Positions 1 through 7,468 of a DNA stretch of 18,664 bases are shown here, piece after piece. The notes beneath the pieces were generated by a model, which saw nothing but the letters and a program-made list of their open reading frames with translations, did no database searches and was not told the DNA's origin. Within the stretch, counting starts at the first letter, position 1, and every line of letters starts with the position of its first letter. Source of the DNA: Curvibacter sp. GTDB taxonomy: Bacteria; Pseudomonadota; Gammaproteobacteria; Burkholderiales; Burkholderiaceae_C. The translations under genes were made by a program, and so were the position numbers. The DNA lies in contig DNQP01000259.1 in the NCBI GenBank assembly GCA_003500955.1, positions 1 through 18,664 of the forward strand, given 5' to 3'.

Positions 1-1
1 C

Positions 2-1219
2 ACCAATGTGCTGCGCCAGCTGCGCGAGCGCGAGGAAATCCAGCGGGCGCCCGAGCTGGACCGCGGCACCGTGGACGTGCTGGCCGAGGTCTTCGACTAT
101 GTGTTCGCCGACCAGGCCATCCCGGTGCAGATGAAGATGGTGATCGGCCGCCTGCAGATCCCGGTGCTCAAGGCGGCCATGATGGACCGCGACTTCTTCC
201 TCTCCGGCGATCACCCGGCCCGCAAGCTCGTGGACACGCTGGCCACCGCCTCCGTGGCCTGGGCGCCCGAGAAGGGCGAGGACGATCCGCTGTACGTACG
301 CATCGAGACCACGGTGCAGCGCGTACTGAGCGAGTTCGAGGACGACCTGACGGTCTTCAGGGAACTGCTGGCCGAGTTCATGGAGTTCCTGTTCGAAACC
401 GAGCAGCAGGCTGAAGAGCGCATCCAGCCCGCCGCCCGCCAGGAACAGGACCGTGAGGCGCTGGTACAAGCCCAGGCCCAGGCGGACGAGGTCATCCACG
501 CGAAGCTCAAGGCCTTGACCGAGCCTCTGGCTCCCTTCCTGACCCCCTTTCTGAGCCATCAATGGCGCGACGTGATCGCCCACGCCGACGTGCGCGAACA
601 CGAGGCGCCGGGCGGCCGCGCAGCCGCGCTGCAAACCATGGACCAGCTGATCTGGAGCGTACAGCCCAAGACAAGTGCCGAAGACCGACGGCAGCTGGTG
701 CAGGTACTGCCCGAGCTGGTGCGCCAGATCAATGCCGGACTGGACGCGCTGGGCTGGGACGGTACTCCCCGGGCGAAATTCACACGCCGGATGATCGCCA
801 CCCACATGCAGGCCATCCGCATGAAGGCGCCGGAAGCCGACGGGGTGGACACGCGGAATGCGGCCCTGGAGGAACAGGACGCCAGCGCCCAGGCCATGCA
901 GGCCCTGGACCAGCGCCGGGCCCGCAAACTGGCCGGTCACGAAGACGCCTACGACCAGATGGCCCAGGAGATGAGCCGCGGCCTGTGGTTCGAGATGCAG
1001 GAGCCGGGCCAGCCCGCACACCGCTGCCGACTGAGCTGGATCAGCCCGATGCGCACGCGTTTTCTCTTCACCAACCGCGAGGGCTACGACGCCTTCGTGC
1101 GCTCCGAACGTGAGGTGGCCAGCATGCTGCGGCGCGGACACCTGCAGGCGCTGGAGCAGGCGCCGATCGTGGCGCGCGCGCTCGATCAGCTGATGGCGGA
1201 ACCCGCCGACGCCCTTTAG
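2..1219 (+). CDS. DUF1631 family protein, C-terminal part (5' end outside window)
   Basis: The reading frame is open to the left edge (codons for T and N precede the first GTG at position 8), so this is the C-terminal ~405 residues of a longer protein. It is hydrophilic and mostly helical in character, with a Gln/Glu-rich stretch around bases 395-500 and no membrane segment. The end of the protein carries the motif SWISPMRTRFLFTN (bases ~1034-1075) followed by a GYDAF segment, which I associate with the DUF1631 family of Beta- and Gammaproteobacteria. Members of this family have often been mislabelled 'thymidine phosphorylase'. The biochemical function is unknown to me. The gene ends 34 bases before the convergent nitronate monooxygenase gene. 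The family call is fairly confident; no role can be deduced from context. Confidence 0.8.
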   Translation, partial: TNVLRQLREREEIQRAPELDRGTVDVLAEVFDYVFADQAIPVQMKMVIGRLQIPVLKAAMMDRDFFLSGDHPARKLVDTLATASVAWAPEKGEDDPLYVRIETTVQRVLSEFEDDLTVFRELLAEFMEFLFETEQQAEERIQPAARQEQDREALVQAQAQADEVIHAKLKALTEPLAPFLTPFLSHQWRDVIAHADVREHEAPGGRAAALQTMDQLIWSVQPKTSAEDRRQLVQVLPELVRQINAGLDALGWDGTPRAKFTRRMIATHMQAIRMKAPEADGVDTRNAALEEQDASAQAMQALDQRRARKLAGHEDAYDQMAQEMSRGLWFEMQEPGQPAHRCRLSWISPMRTRFLFTNREGYDAFVRSEREVASMLRRGHLQALEQAPIVARALDQLMAEPADAL

Positions 1220-1253
1220 GGCCGCACCGCAAGCCGCGCGGGCTCGGATACGC

Positions 1254-2222
1254 TCAGACGCGGGCCGACACCGCCAGCAGGCCCTCGCGCGCCGCGCGGT
1301 ATTCACGCTTGAGCTGTTCGATGTAGTCGCCCGCGCCCTGCACCTGGGTGATGGCGCCGATGCCCTGGCCCGAACCCCAGATGTCCTTCCAGGCCTTCTT
1401 GGCGTCACCGCCGAAGTTCATCTTGCTGGGGTCGCTCTCGGGCAGGTTCTCCGGGTCCAGGCCCGCGGCGCGGATGCTGGGTGCCAGGTAGTTGCCGTGC
1501 ACGCCGGTGAAGAGGTTGCTGTAGACGATGTCGTCCGAGCTGCCCTCGACGATGGCCTGCTTGTAGGCCTCGACCGCGCGCGCCTCGTGCGTGGCGATGA
1601 AGGCCGAGCCGATGTAGGCGAAGTCCGCGCCCATGGCCTGGGCCGCGAGCACCGAGGCGCCGGTACTGATCGAGCCGCTGAGCGCCAGCGGGCCGTCGAA
1701 CCACTGGCGGATCTCCTGCACCAGCGCAAACGGACTCTTCACGCCCGCATGGCCGCCCGCGCCCGCTGCCACGGCGATCAGGCCGTCAGCGCCTTTCTCG
1801 ATGGCCTTGTGCGCGAACTTGTTGTTGATGATGTCGTGCAGCACCACCCCGCCGTAGCTGTGCGCGGCCTGGTTGATCTCTTCACGCGCGCCCAGCGAGG
1901 TGATGATGACCGGCACCTTGTACTTCACACACAGTTCCATGTCGTGCTCGAGCCGGTCGTTGGACTTGTGCACGATCTGGTTGATCGCGAAGGGCGCGGC
2001 GGGACGGTCCGGGTGCGCCCGGTTGTGCGCGGCCAGGGCCTCGGTGATCTCGGCCAGCCACTCGTCGAGCTGCGCAGCCGGGCGCGCATTGAGCGCGGGC
2101 ATGGAACCCACGACCCCCGCGATGCACTGGGCGATCACGAGCTTGGGGTTGCTGATGATGAAGAGCGGCGAACCGATGACGGGCAGCGGCAGGTTCTGCA
2201 GGACGGCGGGGAGCTTGGACAC
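1254..2222 (-). CDS. Nitronate monooxygenase / 2-nitropropane dioxygenase family flavoprotein
   Basis: This 322-residue protein is an FMN-binding TIM barrel of the NMO/NPD family. The hallmark AAGAGGHAG loop lies at residues 152-160, with the conserved His158 that acts as base in characterised members. The phosphate-binding region is SGSISTGASVLAAQAMGAD (182-200), followed by YIGSAFIATHEA. Family members oxidise alkyl nitronates such as propionate-3-nitronate, but many paralogues have unproven substrates, so the exact reaction is uncertain. The start is GTG at 2222-2220, supported by a GGAG six bases upstream; the N-terminus is compact with no signal peptide. It lies in the same direction as, and downstream of, the etfBA/acyl-CoA dehydrogenase unit, but a strong terminator separates them. 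It may therefore have its own promoter or depend on read-through. Confidence 0.88.
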   Translation of the reverse strand: MSKLPAVLQNLPLPVIGSPLFIISNPKLVIAQCIAGVVGSMPALNARPAAQLDEWLAEITEALAAHNRAHPDRPAAPFAINQIVHKSNDRLEHDMELCVKYKVPVIITSLGAREEINQAAHSYGGVVLHDIINNKFAHKAIEKGADGLIAVAAGAGGHAGVKSPFALVQEIRQWFDGPLALSGSISTGASVLAAQAMGADFAYIGSAFIATHEARAVEAYKQAIVEGSSDDIVYSNLFTGVHGNYLAPSIRAAGLDPENLPESDPSKMNFGGDAKKAWKDIWGSGQGIGAITQVQGAGDYIEQLKREYRAAREGLLAVSARV

Positions 2223-2258
2223 AGGGGTCTCCGGAAGAGGGGTTCAGGTCATTGTCAG

Positions 2259-2300
2259 AAAAAACGGCTGTCGCCGATGTCCATCGCGCGACAGCCGTTT
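2259..2300 (-). terminator. Rho-independent terminator after the acyl-CoA dehydrogenase gene
   Basis: A perfect 12-bp inverted repeat (AAACGGCTGTCG at 2262-2273, CGACAGCCGTTT at 2289-2300) encloses 15 bases that themselves contain an inner CGAT/ATCG pair. Read on the minus strand, the stem is followed at once by six T residues (2264-2259). It begins 20 bases beyond the acyl-CoA dehydrogenase stop codon. This is a textbook intrinsic terminator ending the etfB-etfA-dehydrogenase transcript. Only 36 bases separate its T tract from the start codon of the next gene on the same strand. Confidence 0.85.
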
Positions 2301-2320
2301 GCTACCGTTTCAATAGCAGA

Positions 2321-4105
2321 TCAGAAGGCTTCCAGCGCCATCGCCGTCACGCTGCCGGCGCCGGCCACGATGCTGTCGCGCATCCCCGGGGCCTTGCTCA
2401 GCAGGTGCTCGGCGTAGAAACGCGCAGTCGTGATCTTGCTCTGCATGAAGCCCGTGTCCTCACCTTTGGCCAGCTCGGCCTGGGCCACGAGCAGGGCGCG
2501 CGCGAGCTGCCAGCCCGCCATCAGATTGCCCGCGAGCATGAGGTAGGGCACGCTGCCGGCGTAGACGGCATTGGGGTCTTTCTCTGCGGCCATGAACTCG
2601 ACCACGTCGACAAAAGCCAGTCTCGCGGCGTCCAGGCGCGCGGCCACGGCCAGCGCGTCGGCACTGCCGTTTTTCTTCAGATCGGCCACGGTGGCGGCGA
2701 CCTGCTGGGCGATGGCCTTGGCGGTATGGCCGCCGTCGCGCAGGGTCTTGCGGCCCACGAGGTCGTTGGCCTGGATGGCCGTGGTGCCTTCGTAGATGGT
2801 GAGGATCTTGGCGTCGCGGTAGTGCTGGGCTGCGCCGGTCTCCTCGATGAAGCCCATGCCGCCGTGCACCTGCACGCCCAGGCTGGTGACCTCCAGGCTC
2901 ATCTCGGTGCTGTAGCCCTTGACCAGAGGCACCATGAATTCATAGAAGGCCTGGTTGGTCTTGCGGGTCTCGGCGTCGGGGTGGTGGTGGGCGGCGTCGT
3001 AAGCAGCCGCGGCCACGGAGGCCATGGCGCGGCAGCCTTCGGTGTAGGCGCGCATGGTCATGAGCATGCGGCGCACGTCGGGGTGGTGGATGATGGGCGC
3101 GCTGGTCTTGAGCGAGCCGTCCACCGGACGGCTCTGCACGCGTTCGCGTGCGTACTGCACGGCCTTCTGGTACGAGCGCTCAGCCACCGCAATGCCCTGC
3201 ATGCCCACGGCATAGCGGGCGGCGTTCATCATGATGAACATGTACTCCAGGCCGCGGTTCTCCTGGCCCACGAGGTAACCCACGGCGCCACCATGGTCAC
3301 CGTACTGCAGCACGGCCGTGGGGCTGGCCTTGATGCCCAGCTTGTGCTCGATGCTCACGCAGTGCACGTCGTTGCGTGCGCCCAGGCTGCCATCCTTGTT
3401 GACGAGGAACTTGGGCACGACAAACAGGCTGATGCCCTTGATGCCCTCGGGCGCACCCGTCACACGCGCCAGCACCAGGTGGACGATGTTGTCCGCCATG
3501 TCATGCTCGCCATAGGTGATGTAGATCTTGGTGCCGAAGACCTTGTAGGTCCCGTCGGGCTGAGGCTCGGCGCGGCTGCGCACCAGGGCGAGATCGGAGC
3601 CGGCCTGGGGTTCGGTCAGGTTCATGGTGCCGGTCCACTCGCCGCTGACCAGCTTTTCCAGATAGATGGCCTTGAGTTCGTCGCTGCCCGCCGTCAGCAG
3701 GGCCTCGATGGCGCCGTCGGTGAGCAGCGGGCAGAGCGCGAAGCTCAGGTTGGCACTGTTGACCATCTCGATGCAGGCCGCGCCGATGGTCTTGGGCAGG
3801 CCCTGGCCGCCGAAGTCCGCCGGGTGCTGCAGGCCCTGCCAGCCGCCTTCGCCGAACTGGCGGAAGGCGTTCTTGAAGCCCGGCGTGGTCGTGACTTGGC
3901 CGTCCTTCCAGCTGGAGGGATTGCGGTCGCCGTCCCAGTTCAGGGGCGCGACGACCTGTTCGTTGAACTTGGCCGCCTCCTCCAGCACGGCCTGGGCCGT
4001 GTCGTAACCTGCGTCCTCGAAACCCGGCAGCTTGGCGATCTCGTCGATGCGCGCCAGGTGCTTGATGTTGAACAGCATGTCCTTGAGGGGGGCGGTGTAG
4101 CTCAT
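2321..4105 (-). CDS. Acyl-CoA dehydrogenase, DmdC-like, with extended C-terminal domain
   Basis: This 594-residue FAD-dependent acyl-CoA dehydrogenase carries out the alpha,beta-desaturation of an acyl-CoA. Visible landmarks are the flavin-side motif MNLTEPQAGSD (161-171), GIKGISLFVVP (221-231), the helical C-terminal motif VQVHGGMGFIEET (411-423), and IYEGTTAIQ (437-445) with Glu439 in the position of the catalytic base of medium-chain enzymes. It is about 200 residues longer than classical enzymes, with an additional C-terminal helical domain (from about 460). This is the architecture of the long family that includes 3-methylmercaptopropionyl-CoA dehydrogenase (DmdC); the substrate cannot be read from sequence. 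The gene is third in the etfB-etfA unit, so its electron acceptor is presumably the EtfAB encoded beside it. The start is ATG at 4105; the upstream ribosome binding site is weak. Confidence 0.93.
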   Translation of the reverse strand: MSYTAPLKDMLFNIKHLARIDEIAKLPGFEDAGYDTAQAVLEEAAKFNEQVVAPLNWDGDRNPSSWKDGQVTTTPGFKNAFRQFGEGGWQGLQHPADFGGQGLPKTIGAACIEMVNSANLSFALCPLLTDGAIEALLTAGSDELKAIYLEKLVSGEWTGTMNLTEPQAGSDLALVRSRAEPQPDGTYKVFGTKIYITYGEHDMADNIVHLVLARVTGAPEGIKGISLFVVPKFLVNKDGSLGARNDVHCVSIEHKLGIKASPTAVLQYGDHGGAVGYLVGQENRGLEYMFIMMNAARYAVGMQGIAVAERSYQKAVQYARERVQSRPVDGSLKTSAPIIHHPDVRRMLMTMRAYTEGCRAMASVAAAAYDAAHHHPDAETRKTNQAFYEFMVPLVKGYSTEMSLEVTSLGVQVHGGMGFIEETGAAQHYRDAKILTIYEGTTAIQANDLVGRKTLRDGGHTAKAIAQQVAATVADLKKNGSADALAVAARLDAARLAFVDVVEFMAAEKDPNAVYAGSVPYLMLAGNLMAGWQLARALLVAQAELAKGEDTGFMQSKITTARFYAEHLLSKAPGMRDSIVAGAGSVTAMALEAF

Positions 4106-4116
4106 GGTCGTTTCAG

Positions 4117-4182
4117 GTTGGGCGTTGAGCGTGAAGCGAAAAAAGGGCGTCCATGCTCAACGCTGAACGCCCGACTCTGAAC
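4117..4182. repeat. Heptamer-repeat hairpin between etfA and the acyl-CoA dehydrogenase gene
   Basis: Three forward 7-base units (GTTGGGC, GTTGAGC, GTGAAGC; 4117-4137) are followed by a 17-base spacer. Four reversed units then follow: GCTCAAC, GCTGAAC, GCCCGAC, TCTGAAC (4155-4182). The two arms can pair imperfectly into a long hairpin. A shorter alternative hairpin uses GGGCGT/ACGCCC (4145-4150 with 4167-4172) and, on the minus strand, is followed by six T residues (4144-4139). It could therefore act as a weak terminator or attenuator between etfA and the dehydrogenase. A sister element with the same layout lies on the other side of etfA. Confidence 0.75.
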
Positions 4183-4188
4183 CAGCGC

Positions 4189-5121
4189 TTACAGCGCCTT
4201 GACCAGCTCGGGCACGGCCGTGAACAGGTCAGCTTCCAGGCCGTAGTCGGCGACGGAAAAGATCGGGGCCTCGGGGTCCTTGTTGATGGCCACGATGACC
4301 TTGCTGTCCTTCATGCCGGCCAGATGCTGGATGGCGCCCGAGATGCCGGCGGCGATGTAGAGCTGCGGCGCGACGATCTTGCCGGTCTGGCCGACCTGCA
4401 GGTCGTTGGGCGCGTAACCCGCGTCCACCGCGGCGCGGCTGGCGCCGATGGCGGCGCCCAGCTTGTCGGCCAGCGGCGTCATGACCTCGTTGAACTTCTC
4501 GCTCGAGCCGAGGGCACGGCCGCCGGAGACGATGATCTTGGCAGCGGTCAGTTCGGGGCGGTCGTTCTTGGCGATCTCGGAACCGACGAAGCTGCTCTTG
4601 CCGCTGTCGGCGGCGGCGGCGGCGGTCTCGACGGCGGCGCTGCCACCGGTGGCGGCCGCGGCGTCAAAGCCGGTGGTGCGCACGGTGATGACCTTCTTGG
4701 CGTCCGTGCTCTGCACGGTGGCGATGGCGTTGCCGGCGTAGATGGGGCGCTCGAAAGTGTCGGCGCTCACCACCTTGGTGATGTCGGAGACCTGGCCCAC
4801 GTCCAGCTTGGCGGCCACGCGCGGGGCCACGTTCTTGCCCGAGGCCGTCGCCGGGAACAGGATGTGGCTGTAGTTGCCGGCGATGGCCAGCACCTGGGCG
4901 GCCACGTTCTCGGCCAGGCCGTGCGCCAGCTGGGCGCCATCGGCGTGGATGACCTTGCTCACGCCGGCGATCTGCGCCGCGGCAGCGGCGGCGGCAGCGG
5001 CATTGTGGCCGGCCACCAGCACGTGGACGTCGCCACCGCAGGCCAGCGCCGCGGTCACGGTGTTGAGGGTGGCGCCCTTGATGGACGCGTTGTCGTGTTC
5101 GGCAATAACGAGTGAAGTCAT
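4189..5121 (-). CDS. etfA: Electron transfer flavoprotein, alpha subunit
   Basis: This 310-residue alpha subunit of the EtfAB heterodimer accepts electrons from acyl-CoA dehydrogenases and hands them to the membrane ETF:quinone oxidoreductase (not in this window). The FAD-binding C-terminal domain is clear: [13 protein letters not shown] (198-210), [20 protein letters not shown] (244-263) and [11 protein letters not shown] (278-288). The N-terminal domain begins [11 protein letters not shown], typical of this family, and that sets the start at 5121. An AGGA lies about ten bases upstream, and the longer in-frame extension to 5217 reads through repeats. There is a run of nine alanines at residues 41-49. 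It is preceded by etfB and followed by an acyl-CoA dehydrogenase, with a repeat hairpin in each gap. Confidence 0.96.
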   Translation of the reverse strand: MTSLVIAEHDNASIKGATLNTVTAALACGGDVHVLVAGHNAAAAAAAAAQIAGVSKVIHADGAQLAHGLAENVAAQVLAIAGNYSHILFPATASGKNVAPRVAAKLDVGQVSDITKVVSADTFERPIYAGNAIATVQSTDAKKVITVRTTGFDAAAATGGSAAVETAAAAADSGKSSFVGSEIAKNDRPELTAAKIIVSGGRALGSSEKFNEVMTPLADKLGAAIGASRAAVDAGYAPNDLQVGQTGKIVAPQLYIAAGISGAIQHLAGMKDSKVIVAINKDPEAPIFSVADYGLEADLFTAVPELVKAL

Positions 5122-5148
5122 GATGGAGGTCCTGCGTTGGGAGATGAG

Positions 5149-5232
5149 GTTGGGCGTTCTGCGTTGAGCGTTCAGCGGGGGGAGGCGAAAGCGTGGTGTC
5201 TTACGCTCAACCCTCAACGCCCAACGCTCAAC
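5149..5232. repeat. Heptamer-repeat hairpin between etfB and etfA
   Basis: Four forward 7-base units (GTTGGGC, GTTCTGC, GTTGAGC, GTTCAGC; 5149-5176) are separated by 28 bases from four reversed units: GCTCAAC, CCTCAAC, GCCCAAC, GCTCAAC (5205-5232). The arms can fold into a long imperfect hairpin that fills most of the 118-base gap between the etfB stop and the etfA start. There is no T tract on the minus strand, so a simple terminator is unlikely. The element ends about 28 bases before the etfA start codon, leaving the ribosome binding region free. Confidence 0.78.
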
Positions 5233-5239
5233 CTTCCCT

Positions 5240-5989
5240 TCAGATCACTTTGGCTTCGTTCTTCAGCTTGGCCACCAGCGTGGCGACGTCGGGCACCTTG
5301 ATGCCGGCGCTGCGCTTCGGGGGCTCGGAGACCTTGAGGGTCTTGATGCGCGGCGCGACGTTCACGCCCAGGTCTTCGGGCTTGAGCGTGTCGAGCTGCT
5401 TCTTCTTGGCCTTCATGATGTTGGGCAGCGTGACGTAACGCGGCTCGTTCAGGCGCAAGTCGGTGGTGACCACGGCCGGCAGGCTCACGCTCAGGGTCTC
5501 CAGGCCGCCGTCGACTTCGCGGGTCACCTTGGCCTTGCCGTCGGCCACTTCGACCTTGGAGGCGAAGGTGGCTTGCGGCAGATCGGCCAGGGCGGCCAGC
5601 ATCTGGCCGGTCTGGTTGCAATCGTCGTCGATGGCCTGCTTGCCCAGGATCACCAGGCCCGGTTGTTCCTTGTCCACCAGGGCCTTGAGCAGCTTGGCCA
5701 CGGCCAGGGGCTGCAGCTCCTCATTGGTCTCGACCAGGATGGCGCGGTCGGCACCGATGGCCATGGCCGTGCGCAGGGTTTCCTGGCACTGGGCCACGCC
5801 GCAGGAGACGGCGATGACTTCGGTGACGGCACCCTTTTCCTTCAGGCGCACAGCCTCTTCGACGGCGATCTCGTCAAAGGGGTTCATGCTCATCTTGACG
5901 TTGGCGATATCGACGCCGGTGTTGTCCGACTTCACGCGGACCTTGACGTTGTAGTCGACCACGCGTTTGACGGGGACGAGGACTTTCAT
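5240..5989 (-). CDS. etfB: Electron transfer flavoprotein, beta subunit
   Basis: This 249-residue beta subunit is the partner of EtfA. It opens with [19 protein letters not shown] and has the conserved [16 protein letters not shown] segment (36-51). The AMP-binding core includes [11 protein letters not shown] (77-87). The ETF-beta signature and dehydrogenase recognition loop, [20 protein letters not shown], occupies 177-196. I chose the ATG at 5989 because an AGGAG lies eight bases upstream; a GTG three codons earlier would overlap that site. It is the first gene of the etfB-etfA-dehydrogenase unit. Its short leader contains the candidate promoter and a 16-base palindrome. Confidence 0.96.
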   Translation of the reverse strand: MKVLVPVKRVVDYNVKVRVKSDNTGVDIANVKMSMNPFDEIAVEEAVRLKEKGAVTEVIAVSCGVAQCQETLRTAMAIGADRAILVETNEELQPLAVAKLLKALVDKEQPGLVILGKQAIDDDCNQTGQMLAALADLPQATFASKVEVADGKAKVTREVDGGLETLSVSLPAVVTTDLRLNEPRYVTLPNIMKAKKKQLDTLKPEDLGVNVAPRIKTLKVSEPPKRSAGIKVPDVATLVAKLKNEAKVI

Positions 5990-6014
5990 GGGAGCCACTC
6001 CTGCTGGTTACTGA

Positions 6015-6043
6015 TTCAGAGATTCGGTTGACGTACACGTCAA
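6015..6043 (-). promoter_or_regulatory. Candidate etfB promoter
   Basis: On the minus strand TTGACG (6043-6038) is a good -35 match and lies 17 bases before TCTGAA (6020-6015), a weak -10. Transcription from there would give a leader of about 20 bases containing the AGGAG ribosome site (6002-5998). The spacing is ideal but the -10 is poor, so this is a prediction only. Confidence 0.45.
6028..6043. promoter_or_regulatory. 16-base palindromic operator upstream of etfB
   Basis: TTGACGT (6028-6034), AC, ACGTCAA (6037-6043) is a perfect 7-bp inverted repeat with a 2-base centre. CG/CG further out adds partial symmetry. It overlaps the predicted -35 box of etfB, the classic position for a repressor. 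The half-site resembles operators of regulators that control fatty-acid or branched-chain acyl-CoA catabolism in Proteobacteria (TetR types such as PsrA/FadR/FadP, or MerR-type LiuR). I cannot say which regulator binds it, and none is encoded in this window. Confidence 0.6.
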
Positions 6044-6093
6044 TCGGACGATTCTAGGTGCTGCGCCGGGCCTCCAGGGCAGCTGCGCCACAC

Positions 6094-6114
6094 AAAAACG
6101 AACGGTCGTGCTTT
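6094..6114. terminator. Weak A/T-flanked hairpin downstream of the MscS gene
   Basis: ACGA (6098-6101) pairs with TCGT (6106-6109) around CGGT... more exactly around ACGG at 6102-6105. An A run lies on the left and six T residues (6112-6117) begin just to the right. On the minus strand the hairpin is followed by T residues, which would suit termination after the MscS gene. The four-pair stem is weak, and the same sequence could instead be a small protein-binding palindrome. Confidence 0.3.
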
Positions 6115-6156
6115 TTTGGATTATATGCCGAGAAATGTCCCGGCCATGGCAGTCAC

Positions 6157-7389
6157 TCAGGATTTCGTGTGGACCACGCGCTGCGGGTACGGAATCTCGA
6201 TGCCAGCCTGACGCAGGCCCTGCAGGATGGCCAGGTTGATCTCGGAGCGCAGGCCCTGCTGGCCGTTCTCAGGATCGCGGATCCAGACCGAGAGCACGAA
6301 CTCCAGCCCGTCGGCCCCGAAGTTCAACAGGTGCGCGGATGGGCTGGGATCGCGCAAGACGCGCGGATGTTCGGCCGCCGCCAGCAGGATGCGCCGCACC
6401 TCGTCCACATCGCTGTCGTAGGCCACCGAGACATTGAGGGCCAGCGACACCTTGGGATCGGCGGCGGTGAGGTTTTCGACCCGCTGGGTGATGAAAAGCT
6501 CGTTCGGCACCACGGACTCGCGGCCATTGAGCGCGCGGATCAGGGTGTAGCGGGTCTTGATGTCGGTGACCACGCCCTCGAAATTGTCCACGCGCACCAG
6601 GTCGCCGATGCGCAGCGAACGTTCGATCAGGATCACGAAGCCGCTGACATAGTTGGCCGCCAGCTTCTGCAGGCCGAAGCCCAGGCCCACGCCGAGCGCG
6701 CCCCCCAGCACCGACAAGGCCGTGAGGTCCACCCCCACGGCCGAGAGCACAAAGAGCAGGCCCACCAGCAGCAGAGCGGCGCGGATGACATTGGCCGCCA
6801 CCTTGCGCATCGACAGGTCGCCCACCGTTTCGCGCAGGATGCGCTTCTCGATGGTCGCCGAGATCCAGAGCACCACCACCAGCATCACGCCCGAAGACAG
6901 CACGCCTTCGAGCAGGGTGCGCAGGCTGATGCGCGTCTTGCCGAAGGCGAAAGAGATGGCCTCGAGCTCGGCCAGCACGGCCGGCAACAGGCCCGTGATC
7001 CAGAGCACGGCCCCACCCCAGGCCAGCCAGGACACCACGCTCTCGATCAGCTTGATCGTGGACGACTGCGGAAAGGACGCGCCGAGCACGCGCACGAAGA
7101 GCCGGATGGCCGCCAGGGACACAAAGATGGGCAGGGCCACCTTGAGCACCACCACCGGCTGGTAGACGGCCACGCCATAACGCGCGGCATAGATGAAGAC
7201 CAGGGCGAGCACGGGAAACAGCAGGCCGTCGATGGTGTAACGGCCGAACCAGACGGAATCGGGCGCTGCGCCGCGCCGCAGCAGACGCGCCAGGCCCCAG
7301 GCCAGGCTCACACAGGCCAGCAGCACGAGCGCCTCGACCCAGACGCGGGCGCCGCCCAGCTCCTGCAAAAGGTGTTGAAGTTCGGTCAT
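6157..7389 (-). CDS. MscS-family mechanosensitive ion channel
   Basis: This 410-residue inner-membrane protein has about six predicted membrane spans (roughly 18-36, 54-70, 80-100, 114-134, 160-179, 200-221). They precede the pore-lining helix LSVLGGALGVGLGFGLQKLA (225-244), whose Gly/Ala pattern is diagnostic of MscS TM3. The beta domain follows, with RSLRIGDLVRVDNFEGVV (257-274), IKTRYTLIRALNGRESVVPN (277-296) and a cytoplasmic alpha/beta domain to the end. Such channels open on membrane tension and release solutes during osmotic downshock. It has more N-terminal helices than E. coli MscS, as in the larger MscS-like paralogues. The ATG at 7389 lacks an obvious ribosome site. It diverges from the DsrE-like gene across about 80 bases. 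Confidence 0.93.
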   Translation of the reverse strand: MTELQHLLQELGGARVWVEALVLLACVSLAWGLARLLRRGAAPDSVWFGRYTIDGLLFPVLALVFIYAARYGVAVYQPVVVLKVALPIFVSLAAIRLFVRVLGASFPQSSTIKLIESVVSWLAWGGAVLWITGLLPAVLAELEAISFAFGKTRISLRTLLEGVLSSGVMLVVVLWISATIEKRILRETVGDLSMRKVAANVIRAALLLVGLLFVLSAVGVDLTALSVLGGALGVGLGFGLQKLAANYVSGFVILIERSLRIGDLVRVDNFEGVVTDIKTRYTLIRALNGRESVVPNELFITQRVENLTAADPKVSLALNVSVAYDSDVDEVRRILLAAAEHPRVLRDPSPSAHLLNFGADGLEFVLSVWIRDPENGQQGLRSEINLAILQGLRQAGIEIPYPQRVVHTKS

Positions 7390-7468
7390 GGCTGCCGATT
7401 CTCACCGAAGTGCGGGCTGAAACCCGCCCCATGATCGGCTAACCTCAGGTCTATCTATGGAGATTGCC

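Noticed and set aside
2252..4180. A 642-codon open frame on the plus strand, rich in His, Gly and Leu
   Set aside because: It is antisense to the acyl-CoA dehydrogenase gene. High-GC codon bias opens the opposite frame, and the translated composition matches no family.
4153..5115. 320-codon open frame on the plus strand, very rich in Gly, Asp, His and Val
   Set aside because: It is the mirror of etfA, whose domain motifs are unmistakable on the minus strand.
5122..5217. In-frame N-terminal extension of EtfA (32 residues)
   Set aside because: It reads through the heptamer repeats and is basic and unconserved. The family start [11 protein letters not shown] fits 5121.
6058..7434. 458-codon open frame on the plus strand opposite the MscS gene
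   Set aside because: It has His/Gln/Arg-rich low-complexity composition and is fully antisense to a recognisable channel.
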